A stretch of 64,000 nt of DNA from Pseudomonadota bacterium (GCA_021805565.1 JAJZFA010000047.1:1-64000); one strand, 5' to 3'. Counted from the stretch's first letter, positions 19,185 through 27,614 are shown. The notes: generated by a model not told the origin, from the letters alone. Numbers and translations are program-made.

Positions 19185-20831
19185 TTATCCGTGAACAGGG
19201 TTGCGATCGGGCGCGGGTAAGCCGGAGGAAGGTGGCACGCCGGCGGATGCGGCGGCCAGCAGCGCCTGCACCGAAAGATCGGCCTCGGCCAGTTCGGCCA
19301 CCACCCGGCCGCGGTCGAACACCAGCGCCCGGTGGCAAACATTGGCCACTTCCTCGAAGTCGGTGGATACGATCAGGATGGCCGCACCGGCCTCCAGCGC
19401 GACGTTGAACAGGCGATAAATCTCCGCCTTGGCACCGACATCGACGCCGGCCGTCGGATCCTCGAAAATATAAAGCCTGCCGCGCAAATGCAGCCACCGC
19501 CCGACAACGACCTTTTGCTGATTGCCGCCGGACAGCGCCTCGATCGCCATGGCCGGGTCGTTGGGCCGCAAACCCACCTCGGCACCCAGGATCCGCGCCG
19601 CCTTTATTTCCTTGGCGGGCGCGATATAGCTGAACGGGTGCAGGCCGGCGGCCAGCGGGTTGATATACATGTTCTCGCGCACCGACAGCATCGGCACGAT
19701 CGATCCGGCGGTGCGATCGCCCCATACCAGTTCGATTCCCGCCGCCATGGCCGAGCGGGGCGAATCCGGCGCTACTGGCACGCCATCCAGCATTGCCCGG
19801 CCGCCGGTCGCCGGTTCCAGCCCGAACAGCGACCGCCCGACCAGATCCTGGCCCGCGCCCCGCAGACCCACCAGCCCGACGATCTCGCCCGCCCGGATTT
19901 TCGTACTGACCGGCCCGGCCCAGCCGATGCGATAGTCGTCCAGTTCCAGCAGAACCTTGCCCCGGCCTTCGACCGGACGGCGGAAGACCTGCGACGGTTC
20001 CCGCCCGACAATCAGCAGAATGGCTTCCTCCGCCGTGGTGGTCGCCACCGGCCGGTCGCCCACCACCCGGCCGTCCCGCATCACCACCATGCGATCGGCG
20101 ATTTCGAATACCTCATCCAACCGGTGCGACACGTAGATCATTGCCACACCCCGGTCGCGCAGCCGCCGCAGCGCGGTGAACAACCGGACGACCTCATCGG
20201 CGGGAAGGCTGGCGGTGGGTTCGTCCAGTACCAGCAGTTCCGCGTCGGCCGCCAGCGCCCGGCTGATCGCCACCAGCGATTTTTCGGTGCGGCTGAGCGA
20301 TTGCACGCGGGTATCGGGATCGATATCGGCGCCCAGTTGTGCCAGTGCCCGCGCCGCCCGTTCGCGCGCCGCCGTCCAGTTCACCAGCCCCATCCGGCGG
20401 GGATACCCGAGTGCCAGGCAGATATTTTCGGCGACCGTCATCCATTCGATCAGCCCGAGGTCCTGATGAATGAACGCGATGGGCAGCCGCCGCAGCCCCT
20501 GTGTAACGTCCTGGCCGGCGAAATGGATACTGCCGGAATCCAGCACGACCACGCCGGCCAGCGACTTGATCAGCGTCGATTTACCCGCCCCGTTCTCCCC
20601 CAACAGCGCAACGATCTCCGCCCGGTCCACCCGCATGCCGACAGAATCGAGCGCTCGGGTACCGCCGAATTGCTTGCAGGCGCCGCGCACTTCCAAAAGC
20701 GGCGCCGCGCCGGCAAGCGGATGCGTATCGGTCGCGGCGGCAGTGCTGCTCACCTGATTCGTCTCCCATGCCGGCTTTCTGGTCCGCAGCGTCGATGCGC
20801 GCGGCCGAAACCAGCCGATGTCAGCAGACAT
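19185..20831 (-). CDS. Sugar-type ABC transporter ATP-binding protein (two nucleotide-binding domains)
   Basis: A 548-residue double-domain ATPase of the RbsA/XylG type. The first domain has Walker A GENGAGKST and Walker B LLVLDEPTAS, with the signature LSRTEKSLVAISRAL. In the second domain the Walker A is replaced by GLRGAGQDLVG, as usual for this family, while LSGGNQQKVVVGRWL and FEDPTAGVDVG are present. The ATG at 20831 is preferred to a TTG at 20843. It is the first gene of the importer and sits 54 bp downstream of a MetX-like hydrolase gene, so all four genes may share a transcript. Confidence 0.92.
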   Translation of the reverse strand: MSADIGWFRPRASTLRTRKPAWETNQVSSTAAATDTHPLAGAAPLLEVRGACKQFGGTRALDSVGMRVDRAEIVALLGENGAGKSTLIKSLAGVVVLDSGSIHFAGQDVTQGLRRLPIAFIHQDLGLIEWMTVAENICLALGYPRRMGLVNWTAARERAARALAQLGADIDPDTRVQSLSRTEKSLVAISRALAADAELLVLDEPTASLPADEVVRLFTALRRLRDRGVAMIYVSHRLDEVFEIADRMVVMRDGRVVGDRPVATTTAEEAILLIVGREPSQVFRRPVEGRGKVLLELDDYRIGWAGPVSTKIRAGEIVGLVGLRGAGQDLVGRSLFGLEPATGGRAMLDGVPVAPDSPRSAMAAGIELVWGDRTAGSIVPMLSVRENMYINPLAAGLHPFSYIAPAKEIKAARILGAEVGLRPNDPAMAIEALSGGNQQKVVVGRWLHLRGRLYIFEDPTAGVDVGAKAEIYRLFNVALEAGAAILIVSTDFEEVANVCHRALVFDRGRVVAELAEADLSVQALLAAASAGVPPSSGLPAPDRNPVHG

Positions 20832-20885
20832 GACAATGCGCAACGACGCAACCGTTTTTGCCGAACCCGGGGACTCGGGCGGGGC

Positions 20886-21923
20886 TTACGGCGTCTTTGC
20901 CTCCAGCCGGGCGATGAAGGCGCGCAATGCCGGCGCCCATTTGGCCGCGTCGGCGCCGGACGCCAGATGGCCGTGGTCGCTGTCGATTTCGAAATAATCG
21001 GCGTCCACCCCGGCGTCCCGCAGCCCGGCCATGACCCCAGGTGCCAGCGTCGGCGGAAACAGCAAGTCCGTGCGCGACAGCACATACAGCACGGGCACCC
21101 GGATCCGGCCGAAATCTTTCGCCACGTCGTACGTCGCCATCGCCGCGCCAAGAATAAACAGCGAGTTCGCATCGAACACATTTGCCCAGTCCGAGGCGAT
21201 GCGCCGCAGTGCCGCGTCGCGCGCGGCCGGGTCGGGGAATTCGACCGCCAGACTCTCGGCCAGGCCATAGCGGGTCAGTGTCTCCACCCGCAACGCGGTC
21301 AGCGTTTCTTGCACGCCGCCGTTGTCGTAATAATCGCCGCCGTTCCAGTTCGGGTCTTGTTCGAACCGCTGCCGCAGCGTTGCCTCGCGATCCGATTCCG
21401 GCGGCAGCGGCGAGGTGATCACCGGCACCGCGCCGTCCATGAAATCGGGGAACGTCACCGCCCACTGGAAGGCCTGGAACCCGCCATAAGACGGGCCGAC
21501 CACGGCGCGCAGATGGGTCACGCCCAGATGGTCCAGCAGGCGCTTTTGCGCGGTAACGATGTCGGCGACCGATATGCGGGGGAACGTCGATCCATACCGC
21601 TGGCCGGTGCGGGGATCGATGGACGCGGCGTTGGTGGAACCGAAGCTGGAACCAAGCATGTTGGAGCAGACGACGAAGTATTTGTCGGTGTCGATCGGTG
21701 CGCCGGGGCCGACCAGGGTACTCCAGGCCCCTTCGGACGACGCCACGCTGGGTTCGATCATGCGCGGCCCGCTGGTGTAGCCGTGGGTGACCAGGATCGC
21801 GTTGCGGCCATCGGGCGCCAGACGGCCGCGCGCGACATAGGCCAGTGTGACCTCCGGCAGCGTGCCGCCACCGGTAAGCCGCAGGTTCTGGAAGGTAAAA
21901 CTGTCGTGGACGATGCCGGGCAC
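20886..21923 (-). CDS. Homoserine O-acetyltransferase-like alpha/beta hydrolase (MetX family)
   Basis: A 345-residue MetX-family alpha/beta-fold protein. The nucleophile elbow GPSYGGFQAFQWA, preceded by HLRAVVGPS, carries the Ser near residue 143. The acid is likely the Asp in VLSRTDLLFPP and the His in DSDHGHLASG. Family blocks such as VTHGYTSGP and CSNMLGSSFGSTN are present. Members of the family include homoserine or serine acyltransferases and unrelated hydrolases, so the acceptor cannot be stated. Located upstream of an ABC importer on the same strand, it may process the imported compound rather than make methionine. Confidence 0.8.
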   Translation of the reverse strand: MPGIVHDSFTFQNLRLTGGGTLPEVTLAYVARGRLAPDGRNAILVTHGYTSGPRMIEPSVASSEGAWSTLVGPGAPIDTDKYFVVCSNMLGSSFGSTNAASIDPRTGQRYGSTFPRISVADIVTAQKRLLDHLGVTHLRAVVGPSYGGFQAFQWAVTFPDFMDGAVPVITSPLPPESDREATLRQRFEQDPNWNGGDYYDNGGVQETLTALRVETLTRYGLAESLAVEFPDPAARDAALRRIASDWANVFDANSLFILGAAMATYDVAKDFGRIRVPVLYVLSRTDLLFPPTLAPGVMAGLRDAGVDADYFEIDSDHGHLASGADAAKWAPALRAFIARLEAKTP

Positions 21924-22014
21924 GATAGACTCCTCTCACTTGTTCGGCACAGGTTGCCACCGGCGGCGGTTGCGTGCGAATCAGCGCTGCATCGAGGGCG
22001 AGCGAGGGGACACA

Positions 22015-22557
22015 ATGAAGCACCCGACCGGCACACTGGTCTGTCTGACCGCGCTGACGCTGGCGACGGGGATCGCCCCGCCGGCGCGGGCGGCGGACCT
22101 GACGGTGACCATGTTGAAGGCTACGCAGGATGGAACCGGCGCGACGCTGGGCACGATCGTTGTCAGCACATCGGACGCCGGGGCCGCTTTCAAGCTGAAT
22201 TTGCACGGGCTGCCGCCTGGACCTCACGGGTTCATCGTGCATTCCAACGCCAATTGCAGCCCAACTTTTCTGAACGGCGTGCGGATTCCGGCGGGTGCCG
22301 CGGGCGGGCCGCTCGATCCGGATGAAACGTATAAGCATGCCGGTCCGGCGGGGGACGGTTACCTCGGCGATCTGCCGGTATTGACCGTGTCTGCCGACGG
22401 GACCGCGACGGAAACGGTGGTCGCACCGCGCATCAAGGATCTGGCGATTTTGAAGGGTCACGCCCTGATTATCCATATCGGCGGCGACACCTACAGCGAC
22501 TCGCCCAGCCTGATGGGCGGTTCGGGTGGGCGCCTGGCCTGCGGCCTGGTGGAGTGA
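22015..22557 (+). CDS. Cu/Zn superoxide dismutase-like protein lacking several metal ligands
   Basis: A 180-residue exported protein with a signal peptide (residues 1-27, cleaved near PARA|AD) and the SodC fold: GPHGFIVHSNANC, LDPDETYKH, GYLGDLPVL and GHALIIHIGGDTYSD. In active SodC the Cu and Zn sites need His at positions corresponding to 74, 99 and 116. Here these are Ile (FIVH), Pro (GGPLDP) and Tyr (GYLGDL). H76, H108, D119, H154 and the disulfide cysteines C81 and C176 remain. Canonical Cu/Zn catalysis is therefore unlikely. The stop is 5 bp before the next start, so it is co-transcribed with the luciferase-family oxidoreductase. Confidence 0.88.
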   Translation: MKHPTGTLVCLTALTLATGIAPPARAADLTVTMLKATQDGTGATLGTIVVSTSDAGAAFKLNLHGLPPGPHGFIVHSNANCSPTFLNGVRIPAGAAGGPLDPDETYKHAGPAGDGYLGDLPVLTVSADGTATETVVAPRIKDLAILKGHALIIHIGGDTYSDSPSLMGGSGGRLACGLVE

Positions 22558-22562
22558 AAGCC

Positions 22563-23630
22563 ATGGAATTCGGAATTGCCGTCGCCACCGCCGCCGATAG
22601 CTGGAAGGTGGTGAAACGGGCCGAGGAACTGGGATTTTCCCACGCCTGGTTCTATGACACGCAGATGCTGTGCGCGGATTGCTTCGTCGCCATGGGCGCG
22701 GCCGCGGTGCAGACCTCGCGGATCCGGCTGGGAACCGGGGTGCTGATCCCGACCAATCGGATCGCGCCCGTTGCCGCCAACGCGTTTGCGTCGCTGAACC
22801 GGTTGGCACCGGGGCGGATCGATTTCGGCGTCGGCACCGGGTTTACCGGGCGGCGCACCATGGGCCTGGGGGCGATGAAGCAGGGCGATATGGAGGAATA
22901 CATCCGTATTGTCATGGCGTTGCTGGATGGGGAAACTCCGGACTTCGAGGTGGAGGGCGGCAGGCATCCGATCCGGTTCCTGAATCCGGAACTGAAGCTG
23001 ATCAATGTGCGCGACGAGGTTAAGCTGCATGTGTCGGCCTATGGGCCGCGCGGGCGGGCACTGACCGCTCGTTTGGGGGCGGGCTGGCTGAATTTTGTCG
23101 GCGATGTGGCGGGCGGCGTGGCGGCGATGCAGGAGATGAAAGGCAGTTGGGACCGCGCCGGCAACGATATGTCGGATTTGTCGGCGGTGGCGTTCGCGCT
23201 GGGATGCGTTTTGCGGGCGGGCGAGGCGATGGATAGCGACCGGGCGATGGCTCAGGCGGGGCCACGGGCGGCGGTGTTGCTGCACCGGGCGGCGGATGAG
23301 GCGTTGTCGGGGTTGCCGAACACGTCGCCGGTTCCGCCGGAGCTGGCGGAACCGATTGCCGGGTACGTGGAACTGGCGCGGACGTTCAAACCGGCGGACG
23401 CCCCGTATCTGACGAATCATCGCGGCCATCTGATGGTGGTGAAACCGATCGAGCGACCGTTCGTTACGGCGGAGATGATCCGGCGGACGACGTTTACCGG
23501 CGAGGAAGCGGATTTGCGGGACCGGATCGCCGCGTTGCGCGATGGCGGATATACGCAATTCACGGTGCAGTTGACGCCTGGGCACGAAGCCGCGATCGAG
23601 GACTGGGCCCGGTTGAAGGCGGCGTTTTAA
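22563..23630 (+). CDS. LLM class flavin-dependent oxidoreductase
   Basis: A 355-residue luciferase-like (TIM-barrel) monooxygenase or reductase that uses reduced FMN or F420. The N-terminus MEFGIAVATAADSWKVVKRAEELGF, then RLGTGVLIPTNR and APGRIDFGVGTGFTGRRTMG are characteristic. The central part (residues about 150-270) is variable and probably defines the substrate. It follows the SodC-like gene with a 5-bp gap and converges with the glycosyltransferase gene. The ATG at 22563 is used; an in-frame GTG at 22554 overlaps the preceding gene. The substrate is unknown. Confidence 0.87.
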   Translation: MEFGIAVATAADSWKVVKRAEELGFSHAWFYDTQMLCADCFVAMGAAAVQTSRIRLGTGVLIPTNRIAPVAANAFASLNRLAPGRIDFGVGTGFTGRRTMGLGAMKQGDMEEYIRIVMALLDGETPDFEVEGGRHPIRFLNPELKLINVRDEVKLHVSAYGPRGRALTARLGAGWLNFVGDVAGGVAAMQEMKGSWDRAGNDMSDLSAVAFALGCVLRAGEAMDSDRAMAQAGPRAAVLLHRAADEALSGLPNTSPVPPELAEPIAGYVELARTFKPADAPYLTNHRGHLMVVKPIERPFVTAEMIRRTTFTGEEADLRDRIAALRDGGYTQFTVQLTPGHEAAIEDWARLKAAF

Positions 23631-23639
23631 CGGCGGCAG

Positions 23640-23659
23640 CGGCCATAACATCATGGCCG
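23640..23659. terminator. Hairpin between convergent genes
   Basis: CGGCCAT (23640-23646) pairs with ATGGCCG (23653-23659) around a 6-nt loop, in the short gap between convergent stops. No U run follows, so it may act as a pause or end signal on both strands but is not a classical intrinsic terminator. Confidence 0.4.
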
Positions 23660-23667
23660 GACAGGCC

Positions 23668-24777
23668 CTATGGCGCGTGTTGGCCCAGGACATCGCGCCG
23701 CAAGGCCGCCAGCCGGGCCCCGATCTTCGGGACGGTGAAGGCCTGCACGCGCTGCCACCCCGCCGCCGCCAGCGCCGCCCGTCTTGGTTCGTCGCCGGCC
23801 AGGCTGCGGATCGCGGCGGCGAGTTCGGCGGGACGATCGGGATCGGCATACACGGCGGCGTCGCCGGCGACCTCGGGCAATCCGCCGCGGGGCGAGCAGA
23901 TCAGCGCCGCGCCGCTGGCGAGCGCCTCCAGGGCGACCAGTCCGAATGGTTCGGCCCAGCGGCTGGGTACCACGACGATGGCGGCCCTGGCCATCGCCGC
24001 CAGGACATCCGGGTGGTCGCGATAGCCTAGCATGCGGACGTTGGCGCCCGCGGCGGCCGCCCGGATCATCTGAACGAACGCCGTGTCGGGGCTGTCATGG
24101 GCGAACCGGTCGGCGCCGATGATTTCCGCGCTCCAGCCGGGTAAATGCGGCAACGCGGCGGCGCAGGCGGCCACGAAGACGTCGGGGGCCTTGTCGGCGA
24201 CGACCCGGCCGGCAAACAGAATCAGCCGTTCGCGGCGACGCGGCGGGGGCAGTTCGGCCAGATCGAGGCAGTTGGGCAGCACGGCCGGATCCCGCGCCGG
24301 CGCCGCCACGCCGTCCAGCACGCGCTGGCGGAGATACTCCGACGGGGTGATGACGCCGGCCAGCGCACGGAGCAGTTTGGCGCGTTCGCCCGCCGTGGTG
24401 GCTTCGCGCATTCCCTGCGGATCGTTGTGCAGAAAGTTCACCACCGGAATGGTACGGCATCGCGCGGCAATCGACAGGGCGATTTCCGGGCGGTTGTGAA
24501 CCTCGATCAGCGCCGGCGGCTGTTTCCGGATCGCGTCCGCCACGGCGGCGGCGTATCGGAGATTGGTGCTGCCAATGCGCCAGAGCGACGGCGCGACCGG
24601 CCGGAAGTCGATGCCGGGGAACGCCGGAGTCTCCTGTTTGCCGCCGAAAACGGTGGTTTCAAAATCCGGCGTCCTCGCCAAACGGCGAACCAGCAAACCG
24701 ATCGCACCGGCTCGGCCGGCGCCGAATCCTTCGCGTGGCGGCAGGACAACCGCGATTTTGGGGAGGTTGGCTTGCAT
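23668..24777 (-). CDS. GT4-type glycosyltransferase
   Basis: A 369-residue GT-B fold glycosyltransferase of the GT4 family. The N-terminus IAVVLPPREGFGAGRAGAIG binds the acceptor side, and the donor region has VVPSRWAEPFGLVALEALASG (the E-x7-E type motif) near residues 275-295. Cytoplasmic or membrane-associated; the sugar donor and acceptor are not evident. It stands apart from any polysaccharide operon. Frames extending the start to 24945 run through the tandem-repeat DNA at 24807-24862; the ATG at 24777 was chosen because similarity begins there. Confidence 0.87.
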   Translation of the reverse strand: MQANLPKIAVVLPPREGFGAGRAGAIGLLVRRLARTPDFETTVFGGKQETPAFPGIDFRPVAPSLWRIGSTNLRYAAAVADAIRKQPPALIEVHNRPEIALSIAARCRTIPVVNFLHNDPQGMREATTAGERAKLLRALAGVITPSEYLRQRVLDGVAAPARDPAVLPNCLDLAELPPPRRRERLILFAGRVVADKAPDVFVAACAAALPHLPGWSAEIIGADRFAHDSPDTAFVQMIRAAAAGANVRMLGYRDHPDVLAAMARAAIVVVPSRWAEPFGLVALEALASGAALICSPRGGLPEVAGDAAVYADPDRPAELAAAIRSLAGDEPRRAALAAAGWQRVQAFTVPKIGARLAALRRDVLGQHAP

Positions 24778-24806
24778 GGTCGGCGGCCTATACAGGGCGG
24801 GCGGCG

Positions 24807-24870
24807 CCCGCGCCACAGGTCCCGCGCCATGGGGCCCGCGCCACACGGCCCGCGCCATTGGGGGGGGGGT
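24807..24870. repeat. 14-bp tandem repeat x4 followed by a G10 tract
   Basis: Four head-to-tail 14-bp units starting CCCGCGCCA occur at 24807, 24821, 24835 and 24849, followed by ten G residues at 24860-24869. They lie between the divergent starts of the glycosyltransferase (24777) and the slipin gene (25005), which is promoter territory. Such tracts mutate by slippage and could vary expression of a neighbour. Confidence 0.85.
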
Positions 24871-25004
24871 GACAGGCCCATGCCCGAAGCGCCTATATCT
24901 GACAAGGATGGCTGGATGCGCTGTCCGTGCCGGCATATCGGCCACTTTCAGTATCGCCGCCGGCCGTTCGATGGGTCGGCGGCTCGATCAGCAGGAGATT
25001 GCCA

Positions 25005-25778
25005 ATGACCATCGCGGTTGCCGCCATCGTTCTGGCGGTTTTGTTGGTGCTGGCGCGCGCCGTCCGCGTCGCATCCGAATGGCAGCGCGCCGTGATCCTT
25101 CGACTGGGGCGCTTCCAGGCGGTCGCGGGACCGGGCCTGTATCTGGTGTTTCCGTTCATCGATTCCGTCGCCCAGGTGGTCGATCTGCGGATCCAGACCA
25201 CCACCATTACCGCCGAACAGGCGCTGACCCGGGACACCGTGGCCGTCGGGGTCGATGCGATCGTGTTCTGGCAGGTGGCGGATGCCGAAGCCGCCGCGAT
25301 TCGCATCGCCGATTACCGCCAGGCGATCGAGCGGGTGGCGCAAACCAGCCTGCGGGAAATGATCGGTGCCACCGACCTGTCGAAACTGCTGTCGGATCGC
25401 AAGGCGGCCGATGAACAGTTGCGGGTGACCATCAGCGCCAAGACCAGTACTTGGGGTGTCACCGCGAGCAGCGTGGAGATCAAGGATGTCGTTATTCCCC
25501 GCGAACTACAGGATGCCATGAGCCGGCAGGCCCAGGCCGAACGCGAAAAAGATGCGCGCGTTACGCTGGCCTCGGCCGAAAAGGCGATCGCCGAACAGAT
25601 ACTGGAGGCGGCGAAATTGTATGGCAGCGATCCCAATGCGCTGAAGCTGCGGCAGATGAACTTGCTGTACGAGATGAACAAGGAGCGCGGGACAACGGTA
25701 CTGATCCCGACGGACATGGCCAATAGTTTAGGCACAACGGTTGCCCTGATCCGGGCAACACAGGCCGGCGCTGAGTGA
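25005..25778 (+). CDS. Slipin (SPFH/band 7 family) membrane protein
   Basis: A 257-residue stomatin-like protein of the prokaryotic slipin type. A single N-terminal hydrophobic segment (residues 3-18) is followed by the band 7 domain with GRFQAVAGPGLYLVFPFID, VDLRIQTTTITAEQALTRD and a coiled-coil stretch around SRQAQAEREKDARVTLASAEKAIAEQ. It is likely to form membrane-associated oligomers. No NfeD-type partner gene is next to it. The start at 25005 follows a GCAGGAGATTGCC ribosome-binding stretch. Its stop is about 80 bp before the sRNA promoter region. Confidence 0.9.
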   Translation: MTIAVAAIVLAVLLVLARAVRVASEWQRAVILRLGRFQAVAGPGLYLVFPFIDSVAQVVDLRIQTTTITAEQALTRDTVAVGVDAIVFWQVADAEAAAIRIADYRQAIERVAQTSLREMIGATDLSKLLSDRKAADEQLRVTISAKTSTWGVTASSVEIKDVVIPRELQDAMSRQAQAEREKDARVTLASAEKAIAEQILEAAKLYGSDPNALKLRQMNLLYEMNKERGTTVLIPTDMANSLGTTVALIRATQAGAE

Positions 25779-25861
25779 TTGGGGGGCATCTTGGCCTTGA
25801 ATGCCCTGGTGTGCTTAAATATGTTGCAATTTTATCACAGACAGGCCTGATGGCGAGAAAA

Positions 25862-25914
25862 TGCTGCGACGCAGCAAAAAATCGCTTGCATGCCGCGTGA
25901 GCAACTGCCATTCT
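25862..25914 (+). promoter_or_regulatory. sRNA promoter with PhaR-type operator
   Basis: A 15-bp palindrome TGCTGCGACGCAGCA (25862-25876) contains CTGC-GAC-GCAG, which fits the CTGC-N3-GCAG consensus reported for the polyhydroxybutyrate regulator PhaR. Ten bases further are a -35-like TTGCAT (25886-25891) and, after a 17-bp spacer, a -10-like CATTCT (25909-25914). This places a likely transcription start near 25921. The match is by eye. Confidence 0.6.
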
Positions 25915-25920
25915 CCTGAC

Positions 25921-26003
25921 CGCAGACCGCGCTTAGGCGCACTGCTTTCTTGGACGTTTCCTCCCTAAACTTCGGCGGTGCCAAAAGCACCGCCGTTTTT
26001 TTT
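25921..26003 (+). ncRNA. MmgR (alpha-r8)-like small RNA
   Basis: The intergenic region ends in a strong intrinsic terminator (CGGCGGTGC / GCACCGCCG plus eight T). Just before it is TTTCCTCCCT (25957-25966), the ten-base motif that I recall as invariant in the alphaproteobacterial alpha-r8 family, whose Sinorhizobium meliloti member MmgR limits polyhydroxybutyrate storage and phasin expression. From the predicted promoter the RNA would be about 80 nt, near the 77 nt of MmgR. The CCUCCC sequence could pair with ribosome-binding sites. No coding frame of quality exists here. The family assignment is from memory and by eye. Confidence 0.62.
25973..26003 (+). terminator. Rho-independent terminator of the sRNA
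   Basis: CGGCGGTGC (25973-25981) and GCACCGCCG (25987-25995) form a perfect 9-bp GC-rich stem with a CAAAA loop, followed by eight T residues (25996-26003). It is the clearest intrinsic terminator in the window and directed to the plus strand. DNA from 26004 to 26134 holds no further feature I can support. Confidence 0.92.
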
Positions 26004-26134
26004 GAATTCAGGAGAAAGGTCGTCCCGGCAGGCCCGTGGCCGGCAGAATGCCGAACCGGGTCATGGCTCGCGCATCGTCCGGCTGACGTCGCTGTTACGT
26101 GGTTGTCAGCCGGTTTGGCCGGTGTGCGCCCTGG

Positions 26135-27052
26135 CTAGAACGTGTCGTCGGACCCGCCACCGCCGCTATCGCCGCCGCCGCTGTCCCAACTGGAGTCGCC
26201 ACCGCCGCCGCCGGTGTCGGTCCATGATGAATCGGCGGCGCCGCCGGGCTGGTCCCAGGTGCCGTTATCCACATAGTCCTGATTGCCGGATGGTTCGGAT
26301 GCACCGCCGCCCTGGTCCCAGCTTCCGGTATTCACGGATTCCTGGCCGGGTGCCGCCCATGGACTGCCGCCCGGCGCACCGCCAAAACCGCTGCCGCCCA
26401 TGCCCTGGTGCGGGGAGAACAGATTCATCAGCGCCTCGCCAGCCACCATGCCGCCGGCCACGCCCGCCGCGGTGGTCAGCGCCGACCCCAGAAAGCCGGA
26501 ACCGCCGCGTTGCTGGAACATGCCCTGCTGATAGTTCGGCGGGTATTGCGGCGGCGGCGGGGCCGGTTGCGGGTAGTAGGCCTGCTGCGGTTGCCCGCCC
26601 GGGTAGCCTGCGCCTTGTCCGCCCCAGCGAGGATCCCCCTGGGGTGGTGCGCCCTGCGGCGGTGGGCCTGGGGGTGGAGCAGCCTGTGGCCGGGCGCCGC
26701 CGCCGAACAGGCCACTAAAGAAGCCACCGCCGCTGGCCGGCTGAGCCTGGGCCTGGGCCTGGGCCTGTTGTGCCTGTTGGCGGGCTTGTTGCAGTTCCCA
26801 TTCCAGCCGTTGGATGCGGTTTTGCGCCTCGGCCAGGGCGTGTTCCTGCACGAAGGCCAACTGAACGATGCGGTAGCGGGCTTCGGGGATCTGCCCGAAC
26901 GCCTGGCCGATGAAGGCGTCGGCGTCGCGGTCGATCGGCGGCAGGGCAGGCTGAACCGCCGGCACCGATCCGGCGGCGAAGCTGGCTGGCCGGGGTGCTC
27001 CGCCCACACGGGCGATGAACTGGCCAATAATGTCGCGCTCTTCGTTCGTCAT
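26135..27052 (-). CDS. DUF2076 family protein
   Basis: A 305-residue protein whose N-terminus (MTNEERDIIGQFIARVGG...FIGQAFGQIPEARYRIVQLAFVQEHAL) matches DUF2076 proteins, which have a short helical, coiled-coil start. A Gln/Ala-rich coiled segment (QQARQQAQQAQAQAQAQ) is followed by GGGFFSGLFGGG, a long Pro/Gln-rich linker, a small hydrophobic glycine-rich stretch (SALTTAAGVAGGMVAGEAL) that may associate with membrane, and a Gly/Asp/Ser/Trp-rich tail. The function is unknown. Low-complexity composition makes distant similarity unreliable. Confidence 0.82.
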   Translation of the reverse strand: MTNEERDIIGQFIARVGGAPRPASFAAGSVPAVQPALPPIDRDADAFIGQAFGQIPEARYRIVQLAFVQEHALAEAQNRIQRLEWELQQARQQAQQAQAQAQAQPASGGGFFSGLFGGGARPQAAPPPGPPPQGAPPQGDPRWGGQGAGYPGGQPQQAYYPQPAPPPPQYPPNYQQGMFQQRGGSGFLGSALTTAAGVAGGMVAGEALMNLFSPHQGMGGSGFGGAPGGSPWAAPGQESVNTGSWDQGGGASEPSGNQDYVDNGTWDQPGGAADSSWTDTGGGGGDSSWDSGGGDSGGGGSDDTF

Positions 27053-27134
27053 GGGGCATCCCCTGATGGATACGGAAGTTATCCCGAACCGCCGGAATGT
27101 GGCGCGGATCGGCCCAGGATTCAATGGCCGCGGT

Positions 27135-27605
27135 TTAATGGCCGTGGCTCAGTGGGGGCTGAATGGCCGGCGCCGAAGAAGGCGCACCGAACGGGCCGAT
27201 GCGGCGGTCTTCGATGATCGGGCAGCGGTCCATCGCGACCAGAAGCCCGGCGGCGCGGGCCCTGGCGGCTGCCTGACGATCGATCACGCCCAGTTGCATC
27301 CAGAGGACCCGAGCGCCCAGCGCTATCGCCTGGTCGGTTAGTGCCGCCACGTGCCGCGATGCCCGGAAGACTTCCACCATTTCAAGCGGAGCAGCCTCGG
27401 CCAGGGTTGCCACGACACTGCGCCCATGGATGGTCTGACCGGCGAGGGTGGGGTTGACCGGGGTTACGTCGTAGCCGCGATCCAGCAGAAAACGCATCAC
27501 CTCATGCGACGCGCGCCAGGGTTTGGCGGACGCGCCAACAAGGGCGATCCGCCGGGTTGTGGACAGGATGTCGCGGATCGTATCGTCGGTATTGCCGTCA
27601 ATCAT
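27135..27605 (-). CDS. CoA-binding protein (YccU-like)
   Basis: A 156-residue protein with the CoA-binding Rossmann domain (YccU/succinyl-CoA ligase-alpha type). Early blocks RIALVGASAKPWRASHEVMRFLL and GYDVTPVNPTLAGQTIHG match the family, and VEVFRASRHVAALTDQAIALGARVLWMQLG forms the second half. It probably binds CoA or a nucleotide in the cytoplasm; the metabolic role is unknown. Upstream (27606-27694) lies the left part of an IS5 remnant, so its native promoter may have been altered by that insertion. Confidence 0.88.
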   Translation of the reverse strand: MIDGNTDDTIRDILSTTRRIALVGASAKPWRASHEVMRFLLDRGYDVTPVNPTLAGQTIHGRSVVATLAEAAPLEMVEVFRASRHVAALTDQAIALGARVLWMQLGVIDRQAAARARAAGLLVAMDRCPIIEDRRIGPFGAPSSAPAIQPPLSHGH

Positions 27606-27614
27606 AGCGGTTCC

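Noticed and set aside
19332-22325. A very long (nearly 1000-codon) plus-strand open frame opposite the ABC transporter and MetX-like genes
   Set aside because: It is the mirror of real minus-strand genes in GC-rich DNA, has no family signal, and consists of Arg/Gln/His/Pro-rich shadow sequence.
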